Assembly (NCBI GenBank): GCA_900314845.1
Contig: OMWV01000032.1
Span: 1-39,065 of the forward strand
Length of the DNA: 39,065 nucleotides
Direction: 5' to 3'
DNA from: an uncultured Eubacteriales bacterium
GTDB lineage: Bacteria > Bacillota > Clostridia > Lachnospirales > Lachnospiraceae
The position numbers were made by a program, and so were the translations under genes. This document shows, piece by piece, positions 6,790-14,771 of the stretch (positions within the stretch are counted from its first letter, which is position 1; each line of letters begins with the position of its first letter). The notes under the pieces were generated by a model. That model did no database searches, was not told where the DNA came from, and saw only the letters and a program-made list of their open reading frames with translations.

Positions 6790-7973
6790 GCACGAAAATG
6801 AAAGCAGACGTTGTCGTTATCGGCAGCGGAGCAGTCGGAAGCGCGACAGCCTATTTCCTGGCAAAGGAAGGGAAAAAAGTCATTGTCCTTGAGAAGGGCC
6901 ATTCTATCGGCTGCGGCCAGTCCTGCAGGAACGGCGGCATGAACAAGATAGACGGCAGAGGACTTGGCGAACTTCCTATCGCCATATACGGTTTAAAATG
7001 CTGGAAGGATCTTTCCCAGGATGTAGACACAGAGTATGTGGAAAAAGGCGGGATCCGCATCGCCTTGGACGATGAGCAGCAGGAATATATGGAGAGGTTC
7101 CTCCCCTTCGGCAAGGAGGCAGGGCTTCACCTGCAGTCCATGACAGGAGATCAGCTGAGGGAAAAGATTCCGGAGTTCTCTCCCAGGATAACAGGAGCGA
7201 TCTACTGTCAGGAGGAGAGCAAGATGAACCCCCTGAAGACGACTCTTGGCATCTATTCGGCAGCCCGCCGCCTGGGCGTTACATACGTCAGCGGCGAAGA
7301 AGTCTGTGCCCTTCATACCAGGCAGGGCAGGATCTACGCAGCCGAGACAAAAAACGGCAATCTCTACGAGGCAGACCAGATCCTGGTTGCAGCCGCCTAC
7401 GGCAGCAGGCAGATCCTCAACACCGTGGGGATCGATCTCCCTCTCTATTCTTACTATGAAGAGATATTCGTAACAGAAAAAATCCCCAAAATTCTCGATC
7501 AGATGTTTGTTTCCGCCAAGGTTACCTACTACGGCGAGCAGCAGGAGAACGGAACGATCCTTTTCGGCGGTGCCTCCGGTTTTGGCAATTATCCCAACCG
7601 GGAATGGTATCCGGATTCCTATCAGGACAGGAAAAGGCTTCCCGCTGAGGCTAGAGCCCTCGTGGACCTCTTCCCCTGCCTGGCGGACACCAGGGTCGTC
7701 AGAGGCTGGGGCGGCTGGATGGATATCTCACCCGATGATTCCATGATGCTGGGTGAGACAGTCGAGATCCCGGGTCTCTTTGTAGCCTGCGGTTTTTCCG
7801 GCCACGGCTTCGGCGTTTCCGTTCCGGCGGCAAAGGTTACAAGCGAGATCATGTGCGGGAAAAAGCCCGGCGCCGATATCTCCCATGTAATGTATGACAG
7901 ATTTTCAAAACATATGGATATGTTTACCGGAGCTGACAGGAATCATCTGATCAATGATATTCAGAAAAAATAA
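6786..7973 (+). CDS. FAD-dependent substrate-oxidising subunit, DAO family (module 1, HcnC/OoxB-like)
   Basis: A 395-residue flavoprotein of the D-amino acid oxidase (DAO) fold. The FAD-binding GSGAVG lies at residues 13-18, followed by the conserved GCGQSCRNGGMN segment at the flavin, and the C-terminal GFSGHGFG motif near residue 340 closes the FAD site. It is the catalytic subunit that would oxidise a C-N bond of a secondary amine, imino acid or amino acid, as in HcnC (glycine), OoxB (opines) and PDH-beta (proline). It overlaps the upstream gene by four bases. Only moderate resemblance is seen to its paralogue at 10171, so the two modules may act on different or successive substrates. Substrate unknown. 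Confidence 0.85.
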   Translation: MSTKMKADVVVIGSGAVGSATAYFLAKEGKKVIVLEKGHSIGCGQSCRNGGMNKIDGRGLGELPIAIYGLKCWKDLSQDVDTEYVEKGGIRIALDDEQQEYMERFLPFGKEAGLHLQSMTGDQLREKIPEFSPRITGAIYCQEESKMNPLKTTLGIYSAARRLGVTYVSGEEVCALHTRQGRIYAAETKNGNLYEADQILVAAAYGSRQILNTVGIDLPLYSYYEEIFVTEKIPKILDQMFVSAKVTYYGEQQENGTILFGGASGFGNYPNREWYPDSYQDRKRLPAEARALVDLFPCLADTRVVRGWGGWMDISPDDSMMLGETVEIPGLFVACGFSGHGFGVSVPAAKVTSEIMCGKKPGADISHVMYDRFSKHMDMFTGADRNHLINDIQKK

Positions 7974-8007
7974 AGAAAACTTCTCGTAAAGGACAGGAGG
8001 GGTAACA

Positions 8008-8304
8008 GTGACGAATTTACGGATAACGGAGCATCCGATCCTGGATATTCCCGCGGATACAAAGCAGGTGCATGTATATTTCGAAGGTAAGGAGCTTCTG
8101 GCAAGAGAAGGTGAGACAGTCGCATCTGCCCTGACAAGCTATGGGATCAGAGCTTTTCGAACGACAAGGAAAAGACATGAGCCGCGAGGCGTCTTCTGCG
8201 CGATCGGCAGATGCACAGACTGCATGATGACGATAGACGGCAGAAAAAATGTCAGGACCTGTATGACAGAGGTTAAAGAAGGTATGCAGATAGAAAGGGG
8301 ATGA
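8008..8304 (+). CDS. [2Fe-2S] subunit of dehydrogenase module 2
   Basis: A 98-residue Fer2_4-type protein with ligands C64, C69, C72 and C85, the same positions as the module 1 paralogue at 4540, and a shared RGVFCAIGRCTDC-type core. It begins with GTG at 8008, following an AGGAGGGG site by 5 bases. It starts a second translationally linked block (8008-11394) within the same transcript; no terminator separates it from module 1. Expected role: [2Fe-2S] electron carrier of the second dehydrogenase. Confidence 0.85.
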   Translation: MTNLRITEHPILDIPADTKQVHVYFEGKELLAREGETVASALTSYGIRAFRTTRKRHEPRGVFCAIGRCTDCMMTIDGRKNVRTCMTEVKEGMQIERG

Positions 8305-8308
8305 GCCC

Positions 8309-9412
8309 ATGATAGAAACAGATATTTGCATCGTAGGCGCAGGTCCGGCCGGGCTTTCGGCCGCGGCGGCAGCCGGTGAGGCAGGTGCGAGTGTCCTTGT
8401 TGTCGATGAGAATTTTAAGGCTGGCGGACAGCTTTTCAAACAGGTACATAAATTTTTCGGCTCGGAGAATCATAAGGCAGGAACAAGAGGGATCCGCATC
8501 GGTGAGCAGCTCCTGGATAGGGCGAGGAAGGCAGGCGCGGTATTTCGCCTCAGGACCCTTGCCTATGGATTTTTCGAAAACGGCGTTCTCGGTCTCTATG
8601 ATATGGACAGCCAGGAGCTGGGACTTGTCAAGGCAAAGAAATATATCTTCGCCACAGGCGCCATAGAAAATGTTCTCCCCATGAAGGGCGGCACCCTTCC
8701 GGGTGTCATGGGGGCAGGAGCCGCGCAGACTCTCATGCATCTTTACCACACAAGGCCCGGCAATGAGATCGTCATGGTAGGGAGCGGAAATGTCGGACTG
8801 ATCGTATCCTACCAGCTCATGCAGTCCGGGGCTAAGATAGCCGCCCTTGTGGAGGCAGCTCCTAAGATATCCGGCTACGAGGTTCATGCCAGAAAGCTTC
8901 TGCGGGCGGGCGTAAAGATGTATACGTCAACCACCGTCTCGGAGATAAAGGGAGAAGACCAGGTGGAGGAAGTCGTGCTCACAGAGCTCGATTCCGATTT
9001 CAAACCCATACCGGGCAGCGAATTTTCCGTCAAGGCAGACACCGTCTGTGTAGCCGTCGGCCTTTCTCCTCTGACAGAACTTCTTCAGATGGCCGGCTGC
9101 AAACTGTATTTTTCAAAAGTCCTGGGCGGTTTTGTTCCTCTCCACGGAAGGAATCTCAAGACGACCCATGATGATATCTATCTTGCCGGAGACTGTTCCG
9201 GGATAGAGGAAGCCAGCACGGCAATGGAAGAAGGAAGGATAGCCGGCATAGGAGCCAGCGCTGAGATCGGCTTTGGAACCGACAAGGCAGATGAATTGAT
9301 AAAGCAGGCCCAGGAAAGACTGGATGAGCTTCGCCAGGGCCCCTTCGGTGACAGAAGGAAGAGCGGCATGGAAGAGATATTTACAGAATATGAGAAGGGG
9401 GCGTGGGCATGA
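8309..9412 (+). CDS. FAD/NAD(P) oxidoreductase subunit (module 2)
   Basis: A 367-residue pyridine nucleotide-disulfide oxidoreductase with FAD motif GAGPAG at residues 10-15, a second dinucleotide motif GSGNVG near 156 and a C-terminal AGDCSG segment. It aligns by eye over its whole length with residues 1-365 of the module 1 fusion (for example the shared GGQLFKQ and HKFFGS segments) but stops before the ferredoxin part, which is the next gene. Role as HcnB/OoxA-type electron-transfer subunit is inferred from family and context. The stop TGA at 9410-9412 overlaps the next ATG by four bases. Confidence 0.85.
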   Translation: MIETDICIVGAGPAGLSAAAAAGEAGASVLVVDENFKAGGQLFKQVHKFFGSENHKAGTRGIRIGEQLLDRARKAGAVFRLRTLAYGFFENGVLGLYDMDSQELGLVKAKKYIFATGAIENVLPMKGGTLPGVMGAGAAQTLMHLYHTRPGNEIVMVGSGNVGLIVSYQLMQSGAKIAALVEAAPKISGYEVHARKLLRAGVKMYTSTTVSEIKGEDQVEEVVLTELDSDFKPIPGSEFSVKADTVCVAVGLSPLTELLQMAGCKLYFSKVLGGFVPLHGRNLKTTHDDIYLAGDCSGIEEASTAMEEGRIAGIGASAEIGFGTDKADELIKQAQERLDELRQGPFGDRRKSGMEEIFTEYEKGAWA

Positions 9413-9894
9413 GCAGATATTTTCCGCAGGATACGGAATATTTTTCAAAACTGCCGGGTTATCCCAGCCAGGAACGCATGAAGAAGGGACCGGTCGCCCT
9501 TATAGAGTGCAATCAGTGCATCCCCTGCAACCCCTGTGAGAGTTCCTGCAGGCAGGGCGCCATCACAGTCGGCAGCCAGATCACAAATCTCCCCGTTCTG
9601 GATGAGGAGAAATGCATCGGCTGCGGTATCTGTGCGGCGGCCTGTCCCGGGCAGGCAGTGAGGATCATAGATCTCTCAAAAGAGGAAGGGATCGTTGCCT
9701 TTCCCTACGAATATCTTCCCGCCCCGCAGAAGGGCCAGATAGGAAATGCCCTGGGAAGAGACGGCAGCGTCCTTGGCCAGGCAAGAGTCGTGCGGGTAGA
9801 CGCACCCAAGGCATACGATCATACCATGGTCGTATGGGTCGCTGTGGACAAGGAGATCGCGAAGGAGGTGTGTTCTTTTGGCGGAAAAGATTAA
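9409..9894 (+). CDS. 2x[4Fe-4S] ferredoxin subunit (module 2)
   Basis: A 161-residue protein with two ferredoxin clusters: C34, C37, C40, C43 and C47 in the first group (one more cysteine than needed) and C69, C72, C75 and C79 in the second. It corresponds to the C-terminal part of the module 1 fusion, including a shared tail that contains GNALGRDGS-type sequence. The size and position match the gamma subunit of the four-subunit archaeal proline dehydrogenases. ATG 9409 is preferred over GTG 9403 because it forms the ATGA overlap with the upstream stop. Its end overlaps the next gene by 17 bases. Confidence 0.82.
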   Translation: MSRYFPQDTEYFSKLPGYPSQERMKKGPVALIECNQCIPCNPCESSCRQGAITVGSQITNLPVLDEEKCIGCGICAAACPGQAVRIIDLSKEEGIVAFPYEYLPAPQKGQIGNALGRDGSVLGQARVVRVDAPKAYDHTMVVWVAVDKEIAKEVCSFGGKD

Positions 9895-10174
9895 GCTTCC
9901 AGATGGAGATGTCATCATCTGTAGATGTGAGGAAATAACAAAACAGGAAATCGTTGACGCGATATGTGAGGGATATCTCACGGTAAATGAGATCCGCAAG
10001 AGGACCCGTTCCGGTATGGGCTTTTGTCAGGGCAAGACATGCGGAAGGATCGTCAGACAGCTTATCGCCAGGTACGGCGGGGTAGAGGAAAGCACTCTGA
10101 CGCCGGCCCACGCAAGGCCCCCTGTCCGCCCCATCCCGTCCAGTGCATTTGAGAAAGGAGAGGATCTCTTATGA
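9878..10174 (+). CDS. BFD-like [2Fe-2S] protein (module 2)
   Basis: A 98-residue Fer2_BFD protein with C15, C17 (ICRCEEIT) and C50, C55 (GFCQGKTC), like the module 1 protein. It begins with TTG at 9878, eight bases downstream of an AAGGAGGTG site located inside the preceding gene. Its stop overlaps the next start by four bases. It should carry one [2Fe-2S] cluster linking the flavoprotein subunits. Confidence 0.82.
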   Translation: MAEKIKLPDGDVIICRCEEITKQEIVDAICEGYLTVNEIRKRTRSGMGFCQGKTCGRIVRQLIARYGGVEESTLTPAHARPPVRPIPSSAFEKGEDLL

Positions 10175-11394
10175 GCAATACTGCAGATGTGATAATTATT
10201 GGTGCCGGTATTGTGGGGTCTTCTCTGGCAGCTGAGCTGGCAAAATACTTTAAAAATGTCGTTGTGCTGGAAAGAGATGAGATCGCAAATTACGCTTCCA
10301 CTTCCAACTACGGCATGGTCTGGCTGCAGACCCGTTTTCCCGGATTTGACACCATGATGGCCAGAAGGTCTCAGGAAATCTACGAGGAAAAGATAGCAGA
10401 CGGCGAATTCGACATCGACATAGAATATGAAAAAAGAGGCGGCCTTACCATTGCATTTGACGACAGACAGATCGAAGTCATGAAAAAGCAGTGCAAGGAA
10501 AAGCAAAAAGGCGGAACTCCCATGGCGGTCATAAGCAGGGAGGACACGCTCAGACTTGAGCCGGCCCTCAATCCCGATATCGCGGGAGCTATCTTCTGCG
10601 CGGAGGATGCAAGGATCAATCCCCTGGTAACGACATTTGCCTTCGCAAATCTTGCCAGGAAGAGAGGCGCGACATTTGTACACGGAGCCGAGGTCGTGAA
10701 GATCCTCATGAGTGAATCCGGCTCTAAGGTGATCGGAGTATCCACGACAAAAGGCGATTATTACGCTCCTGTTGTCGTAAATGCAGCCGGCGTCTGGTGC
10801 AGACAGATCGGCAAGATGGTGGGCATGGATATCCCTGTATTTCCCAACCGTCTCCAGTCTCTTGTCACAGAGCCGGTTGAAAAGTATACGATCAGCAGGA
10901 TCGTCCAGTGCGCCCGTGAGATAGAGGGCGATGATATGGATCCGGAAAAGGCGATGGGCTTCCTTTTTGAGATCACAGGAGAGCAGACAGAGGAAAACCT
11001 TCCCAAGGATCCGGTCGAGGATACCATATTCACTTATGTTCAGCAGAGCCTTTCCGGTACGATCGTTATCGGAACGACAAATGAATTTATCGGCTATGAT
11101 ATCCGGACGACTCCAAAGGCTCTCTATGCCATGATGAAGCCGGCCATAAAGCTTTTCCCCGTCATAAGGGACGCGAACATCATCCGGACCTGGGCTTCTG
11201 TCATACCTTTTACCTATGACGGAAAACCTTTCGTCGGGCCCAGCGGCCTTGAGGGCTTCATTCTCGCCTGCGGCCACGGCCATGCCATAGCACATGCTCC
11301 GACAGCTGCCGAGCAGATCGCCCAGTATCTGACAAAGGGAACGATAGACCCGCTCATGGCTCAGGCTTCCATCTCGAGGCTGAAGAAGAAATAG
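10171..11394 (+). CDS. FAD-dependent substrate-oxidising subunit, DAO family (module 2)
   Basis: A 407-residue DAO-fold flavoprotein with FAD motif GAGIVG at residues 11-16, a STSNYGMVW segment where the flavin sits, and a C-terminal CGHGHAIAHAP segment closing the site. It is the likely catalytic subunit of the second dehydrogenase. It differs from the module 1 paralogue in the substrate-facing regions visible to the eye (for example the N-terminal YASTSNYG versus GQSCRNGG), which supports different substrates. ATG 10171 gives a four-base overlap with the upstream gene. The long open frame on the opposite strand here is a codon-bias shadow. Confidence 0.85.
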   Translation: MSNTADVIIIGAGIVGSSLAAELAKYFKNVVVLERDEIANYASTSNYGMVWLQTRFPGFDTMMARRSQEIYEEKIADGEFDIDIEYEKRGGLTIAFDDRQIEVMKKQCKEKQKGGTPMAVISREDTLRLEPALNPDIAGAIFCAEDARINPLVTTFAFANLARKRGATFVHGAEVVKILMSESGSKVIGVSTTKGDYYAPVVVNAAGVWCRQIGKMVGMDIPVFPNRLQSLVTEPVEKYTISRIVQCAREIEGDDMDPEKAMGFLFEITGEQTEENLPKDPVEDTIFTYVQQSLSGTIVIGTTNEFIGYDIRTTPKALYAMMKPAIKLFPVIRDANIIRTWASVIPFTYDGKPFVGPSGLEGFILACGHGHAIAHAPTAAEQIAQYLTKGTIDPLMAQASISRLKKK

Positions 11395-11434
11395 GATCCG
11401 GCAGACAGGAAAAAGGCGAATTGGAGGGAGAAAC

Positions 11435-12598
11435 ATGCAGAACTTTATCTATAACATACCGACCATTGTTTATTTTGGAAAAGGCCAGATAGAAGCAATC
11501 GGTGAGATCGCGAAAAAGACAGGAAAGAAAGCCCTTCTCATCTACGGGGGCGGCAGCATTAAGGCAAATGGAATTTATGACGATGTCGTCAGGCTCCTGG
11601 GCCAGGAGGGGATCCCCTTCGCGGAACTATCAGGAGTCGAACCCAATCCCAAGATCTCTCTGGTAAGAGAAGGCGTAAAGATCTGCAGGGAAGAGGGGGT
11701 TGACATGCTGATTCCCATAGGCGGAGGCAGCGTTATCGATACGGCAAAGGCAATAGCGGGGGCTGTTTCCTATGACGGAGATCCCTGGGATGTCGTCTGC
11801 GACGCGTCTCTGATCAAAGATCCCCTTCCCATCATCGTTGTCCTGACCATAGCAGCTACAGGATCTGAGATGGACTATGCCGCAGTCATTTCAAATGCGG
11901 AGACGAAGGATAAGGTTGAGCTGGACCATGAAGGCCTGATCCCCAAATATGCCATTATGGATCCGACCTACACGCAGACCGTATCCCACTATCAGACCAT
12001 AGCCGGCATAGCGGATATCATGTCCCATGTATTTGAACAGTATTTTCTGGAATGCGGAGACACCTATCTGCAGGATCAGTTCATGGAAGCAATCCTGAGG
12101 ACGGTTATGAAGTATGGGAAGATCGCGGCAGAGCATCCGGATGATTACGACGCAAGAGCCAATCTCATGTGGGCTCAGAGCTGGGCCATCAACGGCATGG
12201 TTTCCTGCGGAAAATCAGGCGCCTGGGTCTGCCACCCCATAGAACATGAGATCAGCGGCTTCTATGACGTAACACATGGCCTTGCCCTGGCCATCATCAC
12301 TCCGAACTGGATGAGAAAGATCCTCGACGATACGATCGTGAATGAATTCGTAAGCTACGGTGTAAATGTACTGGGAATCGATCCGGATCAGGATCCCTTC
12401 GCGATCGCCAGAGAGGCCATAGATAAGACAGAAGATTACTTCCACGAGCTGGGGATTCCCGCGAGACTCCGCGATATCGGAGTTCCGGATGAGAGCTGCT
12501 TTGAGATCATGGCTAAAAAGGCTCTGGGCAATATCAATGGAGCTTACAATCCCTTAACGGTGGAGGATATCGTCGACATATTGAAAGCATCATTCTGA
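11435..12598 (+). CDS. Iron-containing alcohol dehydrogenase, YqhD/butanol dehydrogenase-like
   Basis: A 387-residue group III alcohol dehydrogenase. The cofactor-binding GGGS motif lies at residues 97-100, and metal ligands are D194, H198, H267 and H281, the same numbers I recall for E. coli YqhD. The family reduces short or medium aldehydes with NADPH. In this operon it may reduce an aldehyde released by the FAD dehydrogenases and so dispose of reducing power. It begins 40 bases after module 2 with a GGAGGG site. YqhD-type enzymes have broad specificity, so the substrate is not predictable. Confidence 0.88.
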   Translation: MQNFIYNIPTIVYFGKGQIEAIGEIAKKTGKKALLIYGGGSIKANGIYDDVVRLLGQEGIPFAELSGVEPNPKISLVREGVKICREEGVDMLIPIGGGSVIDTAKAIAGAVSYDGDPWDVVCDASLIKDPLPIIVVLTIAATGSEMDYAAVISNAETKDKVELDHEGLIPKYAIMDPTYTQTVSHYQTIAGIADIMSHVFEQYFLECGDTYLQDQFMEAILRTVMKYGKIAAEHPDDYDARANLMWAQSWAINGMVSCGKSGAWVCHPIEHEISGFYDVTHGLALAIITPNWMRKILDDTIVNEFVSYGVNVLGIDPDQDPFAIAREAIDKTEDYFHELGIPARLRDIGVPDESCFEIMAKKALGNINGAYNPLTVEDIVDILKASF

Positions 12599-12623
12599 CC
12601 CGGCACAAAAAGAAAGGACGGGG

Positions 12624-13244
12624 ATGCAAATGCAGGAAAAGATCATCATCACGATCAGCAGAGAGTTTGGCCTGGGAGGCAGGAAGATCGTTCAGGATTT
12701 TTCAAAGAAGCTGAACATTCCGCTCTATGATACAGACCTGATCGACATGACAGCACAGCGTTTGGGTGTAGACAAGGGATCGCTGCACGATGACGAAGAA
12801 GACTTATCAAAAGATGACGTGGGAAGACTTCTGGATCAGTTCGGTTATGGTTCTACCTTAAAGTTCTATTCCCGCGCCGCGATAAATGTGCAGGGTGATA
12901 TCATCCGTGAGATAGCGGAGAAGGGAGATGCCATTTTCTTTGGCCGCTGCTCCGACTATTATCTGCAGGATGATTTCCCCAGCCTGAATATCTTCCTCTA
13001 CGCCCCGCTGGAGGAGAGGATCCGCCATATAGAGAGCGAGTATTCTCTGACAAGAAAGAAGGCGGAGCGGCTGGTAAAGCGGGTAGATAACCAGAGGCAC
13101 AATTATTATAAATATGTGACCGGGGTCAACAGAGGCGACAGAAGCCACAACAACATCATGCTGGATGTGCACTGCTTCGGCCCGGAAGGGACAGTTGACA
13201 TGATGATGGCAGCGGTCAGAAACCGTTTCCACCTGGGTATATAA
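12624..13244 (+). CDS. Cytidylate kinase-like family protein
   Basis: A 206-residue protein of the Cytidylate_kin2 (AAA P-loop) family. The P-loop is degenerate and reads SREFGLGGRKIV at residues 13-24, lacking the classical GxxxxGK[ST]; the rest resembles nucleoside monophosphate kinases (YDTDLIDM, FFGRCSDYYL, then a Arg-rich lid around residues 130-155). Many clostridia carry such proteins beside transporters and catabolic genes; their substrate is not known to me. An authentic Cmk would be expected elsewhere in the genome. A GGACGGGG site precedes the ATG at 12624; a second ATG lies two codons on. Its place between two alcohol dehydrogenases suggests a role linked to the pathway, not to pyrimidine salvage. 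Confidence 0.75.
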   Translation: MQMQEKIIITISREFGLGGRKIVQDFSKKLNIPLYDTDLIDMTAQRLGVDKGSLHDDEEDLSKDDVGRLLDQFGYGSTLKFYSRAAINVQGDIIREIAEKGDAIFFGRCSDYYLQDDFPSLNIFLYAPLEERIRHIESEYSLTRKKAERLVKRVDNQRHNYYKYVTGVNRGDRSHNNIMLDVHCFGPEGTVDMMMAAVRNRFHLGI

Positions 13245-13277
13245 AAAAGCTGGATAAAAAATACAATACACTGATGC

Positions 13278-13316
13278 AAAGGCGCATGAAAAGAGTTATT
13301 TCGTGCGCCTTTTCTA
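13278..13316 (+). terminator. Terminator-like hairpin inside the operon
   Basis: AAAGGCGCA (13278-13286) pairs with TGCGCCTTT (13304-13312), with a 17-base loop and a TTTTC tail. It lies between the kinase-like gene and the second alcohol dehydrogenase, so it may terminate part of the upstream transcripts and set different levels for the downstream genes. Confidence 0.6.
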
Positions 13317-13355
13317 TATGCATAAAAGATATTTATCACACAGGAGGTAAAAGCT

Positions 13356-14516
13356 ATGTTAAGTGAATTTGCGATTCAGGTACCTACAAAGATTGTTTTC
13401 GGAGCAGGAAAGATTGCGACAGCAGGAGAAGAGGCAAAGCTCCTTGGAGCCAGCAAGGTCATGGTCGTAGCTGATAAGGGGATCCGTTCCACAGGCATCG
13501 TTGATAAGGCAGAAAAGTCCCTTGACGAGGCGCAGATCCCTTATATAGATTTTGACCAGATCGTTCCCAACCCCAGGATCACTGACTGCGAGGCAGGAGC
13601 AAGGCTGGGCAAGGAAGAAGGGATCAATGTCCTGATCGCCATAGGCGGCGGCTCTACGATAGACACAGCCAAGGCTATCGCCGGTATGTTGGGACATGGC
13701 ACAACGACATTTGAGGATATCAGATTCCCCAAGGAATACACCTGTGATCCCCTTCCCCTGATCGCTATTCCCACGACAGCAGGAACAGGCAGCGAGGTAA
13801 CGACAAGCGGTGTTATCACAGATGAAGCCAACAAGATCAAGTGCTTCTGTTATGATGCCAGGGTCGCTCCGACCGTTGCTCTTGCAGACCCTGAGATGCT
13901 CATGGGACTGCCTTCAAAGATAGCAGCCGGCACGGTTGTAGACGCTCTGACCCACGCAATCGAAGGATATGTAGCCAAGTGTACCTGCACTCTGACAGAG
14001 GCTTACGGCCTTTACGCCATAAAGCTTCTCTATCCAAACATCAGAAAGTATATCTATGAGCGTGATATCGATGTCTGCTCCAACATCATGATGGGCAGCC
14101 TTCTCGCCGGACTTTCCTTCGGATACTCTGATACCTGCGCGGTCCACAGCCTTTCAGAGACCCTGGGCGGCGAGTACGATATTCCCCACGGCGACGCGAA
14201 CGCCATGTTCCTTGCGGATGTGACAGAGTACAGCATCCCCGGAAATATGGACAAATACGCGGACATCGCCATTGCCATGGGCCTTTCAGGCGACGGCCTC
14301 TCAAAGCGCGAGCTCTGTCAGGCTATGGTCGAGGAAATCAGAAAGCTTGTCATTGATATCAATATCCCCAAGTTCTCTTCTTTCCCTCAGGTCAAGGAGG
14401 AGGATTTTGACAGGATCGCCCAGAAATGCGCGGATCATATTTCAGCTCCGGATAATCCCAGACCGATCGGCAAGGAAGATTTCCTGGCAATATTAGAGAA
14501 GGTATATAAAGCCTGA
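13356..14516 (+). CDS. Iron-containing alcohol dehydrogenase, second type
   Basis: A 386-residue group III alcohol dehydrogenase with the GGGS cofactor motif at 97-100 and metal ligands D196, H200, H264 and H278. It has the DALTHAIEGY signature typical of the 1,3-propanediol / 4-hydroxybutyrate / lactaldehyde branch rather than the YqhD branch, so it is not a simple duplicate of the enzyme at 11435. It would interconvert an alcohol and an aldehyde with NAD(P). The ATG follows an ACAGGAGGT site. It comes just after a terminator-like hairpin and may have a promoter in the AT-rich 40 bases upstream. Confidence 0.88.
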   Translation: MLSEFAIQVPTKIVFGAGKIATAGEEAKLLGASKVMVVADKGIRSTGIVDKAEKSLDEAQIPYIDFDQIVPNPRITDCEAGARLGKEEGINVLIAIGGGSTIDTAKAIAGMLGHGTTTFEDIRFPKEYTCDPLPLIAIPTTAGTGSEVTTSGVITDEANKIKCFCYDARVAPTVALADPEMLMGLPSKIAAGTVVDALTHAIEGYVAKCTCTLTEAYGLYAIKLLYPNIRKYIYERDIDVCSNIMMGSLLAGLSFGYSDTCAVHSLSETLGGEYDIPHGDANAMFLADVTEYSIPGNMDKYADIAIAMGLSGDGLSKRELCQAMVEEIRKLVIDINIPKFSSFPQVKEEDFDRIAQKCADHISAPDNPRPIGKEDFLAILEKVYKA

Positions 14517-14545
14517 GCAGCTGCCTGCAGGAAGGAGGGTAAGGT

Positions 14546-14740
14546 ATGAATCAGACCAGAAAGGAAAAGGATGAACTGTTTATTAAAAGTCTGAATAAGG
14601 AGATCGATCGAAAAATTGACATTATTGAAGCCGGGAAAATGGAGCCGGTCATCCGGATGAAGAAATTCGATTATGTACTCTCGGCAATCATCATCATGGC
14701 TTCTCTGATCCTCCTTGTTGTCCAGTATTGCATGATTTGA
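14546..14740 (+). CDS. Small membrane protein upstream of the NCS1 permease
   Basis: A 64-residue protein with a highly charged N-terminal half (many Lys, Glu, Asp; predicted helical) and one C-terminal hydrophobic segment at about residues 44-62, ending QYCMI. The ATG at 14546 follows a GAAGGAGGG site, which supports real translation. It sits 31 bases upstream of the permease gene, in the place where some secondary transporters have a small accessory subunit. No family is recognised. A role as permease partner is inference from position alone. Confidence 0.65.
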   Translation: MNQTRKEKDELFIKSLNKEIDRKIDIIEAGKMEPVIRMKKFDYVLSAIIIMASLILLVVQYCMI

Positions 14741-14771
14741 CAAAACAGCTAAGTGTTTTTCAGGGAAGAAA

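Noticed and set aside
10027-11436. 469-codon open frame antisense to the module 2 DAO-type subunit
   Set aside because: It lies opposite a gene with clear FAD motifs and has no start signals or domain; the codon bias of the real gene explains it.
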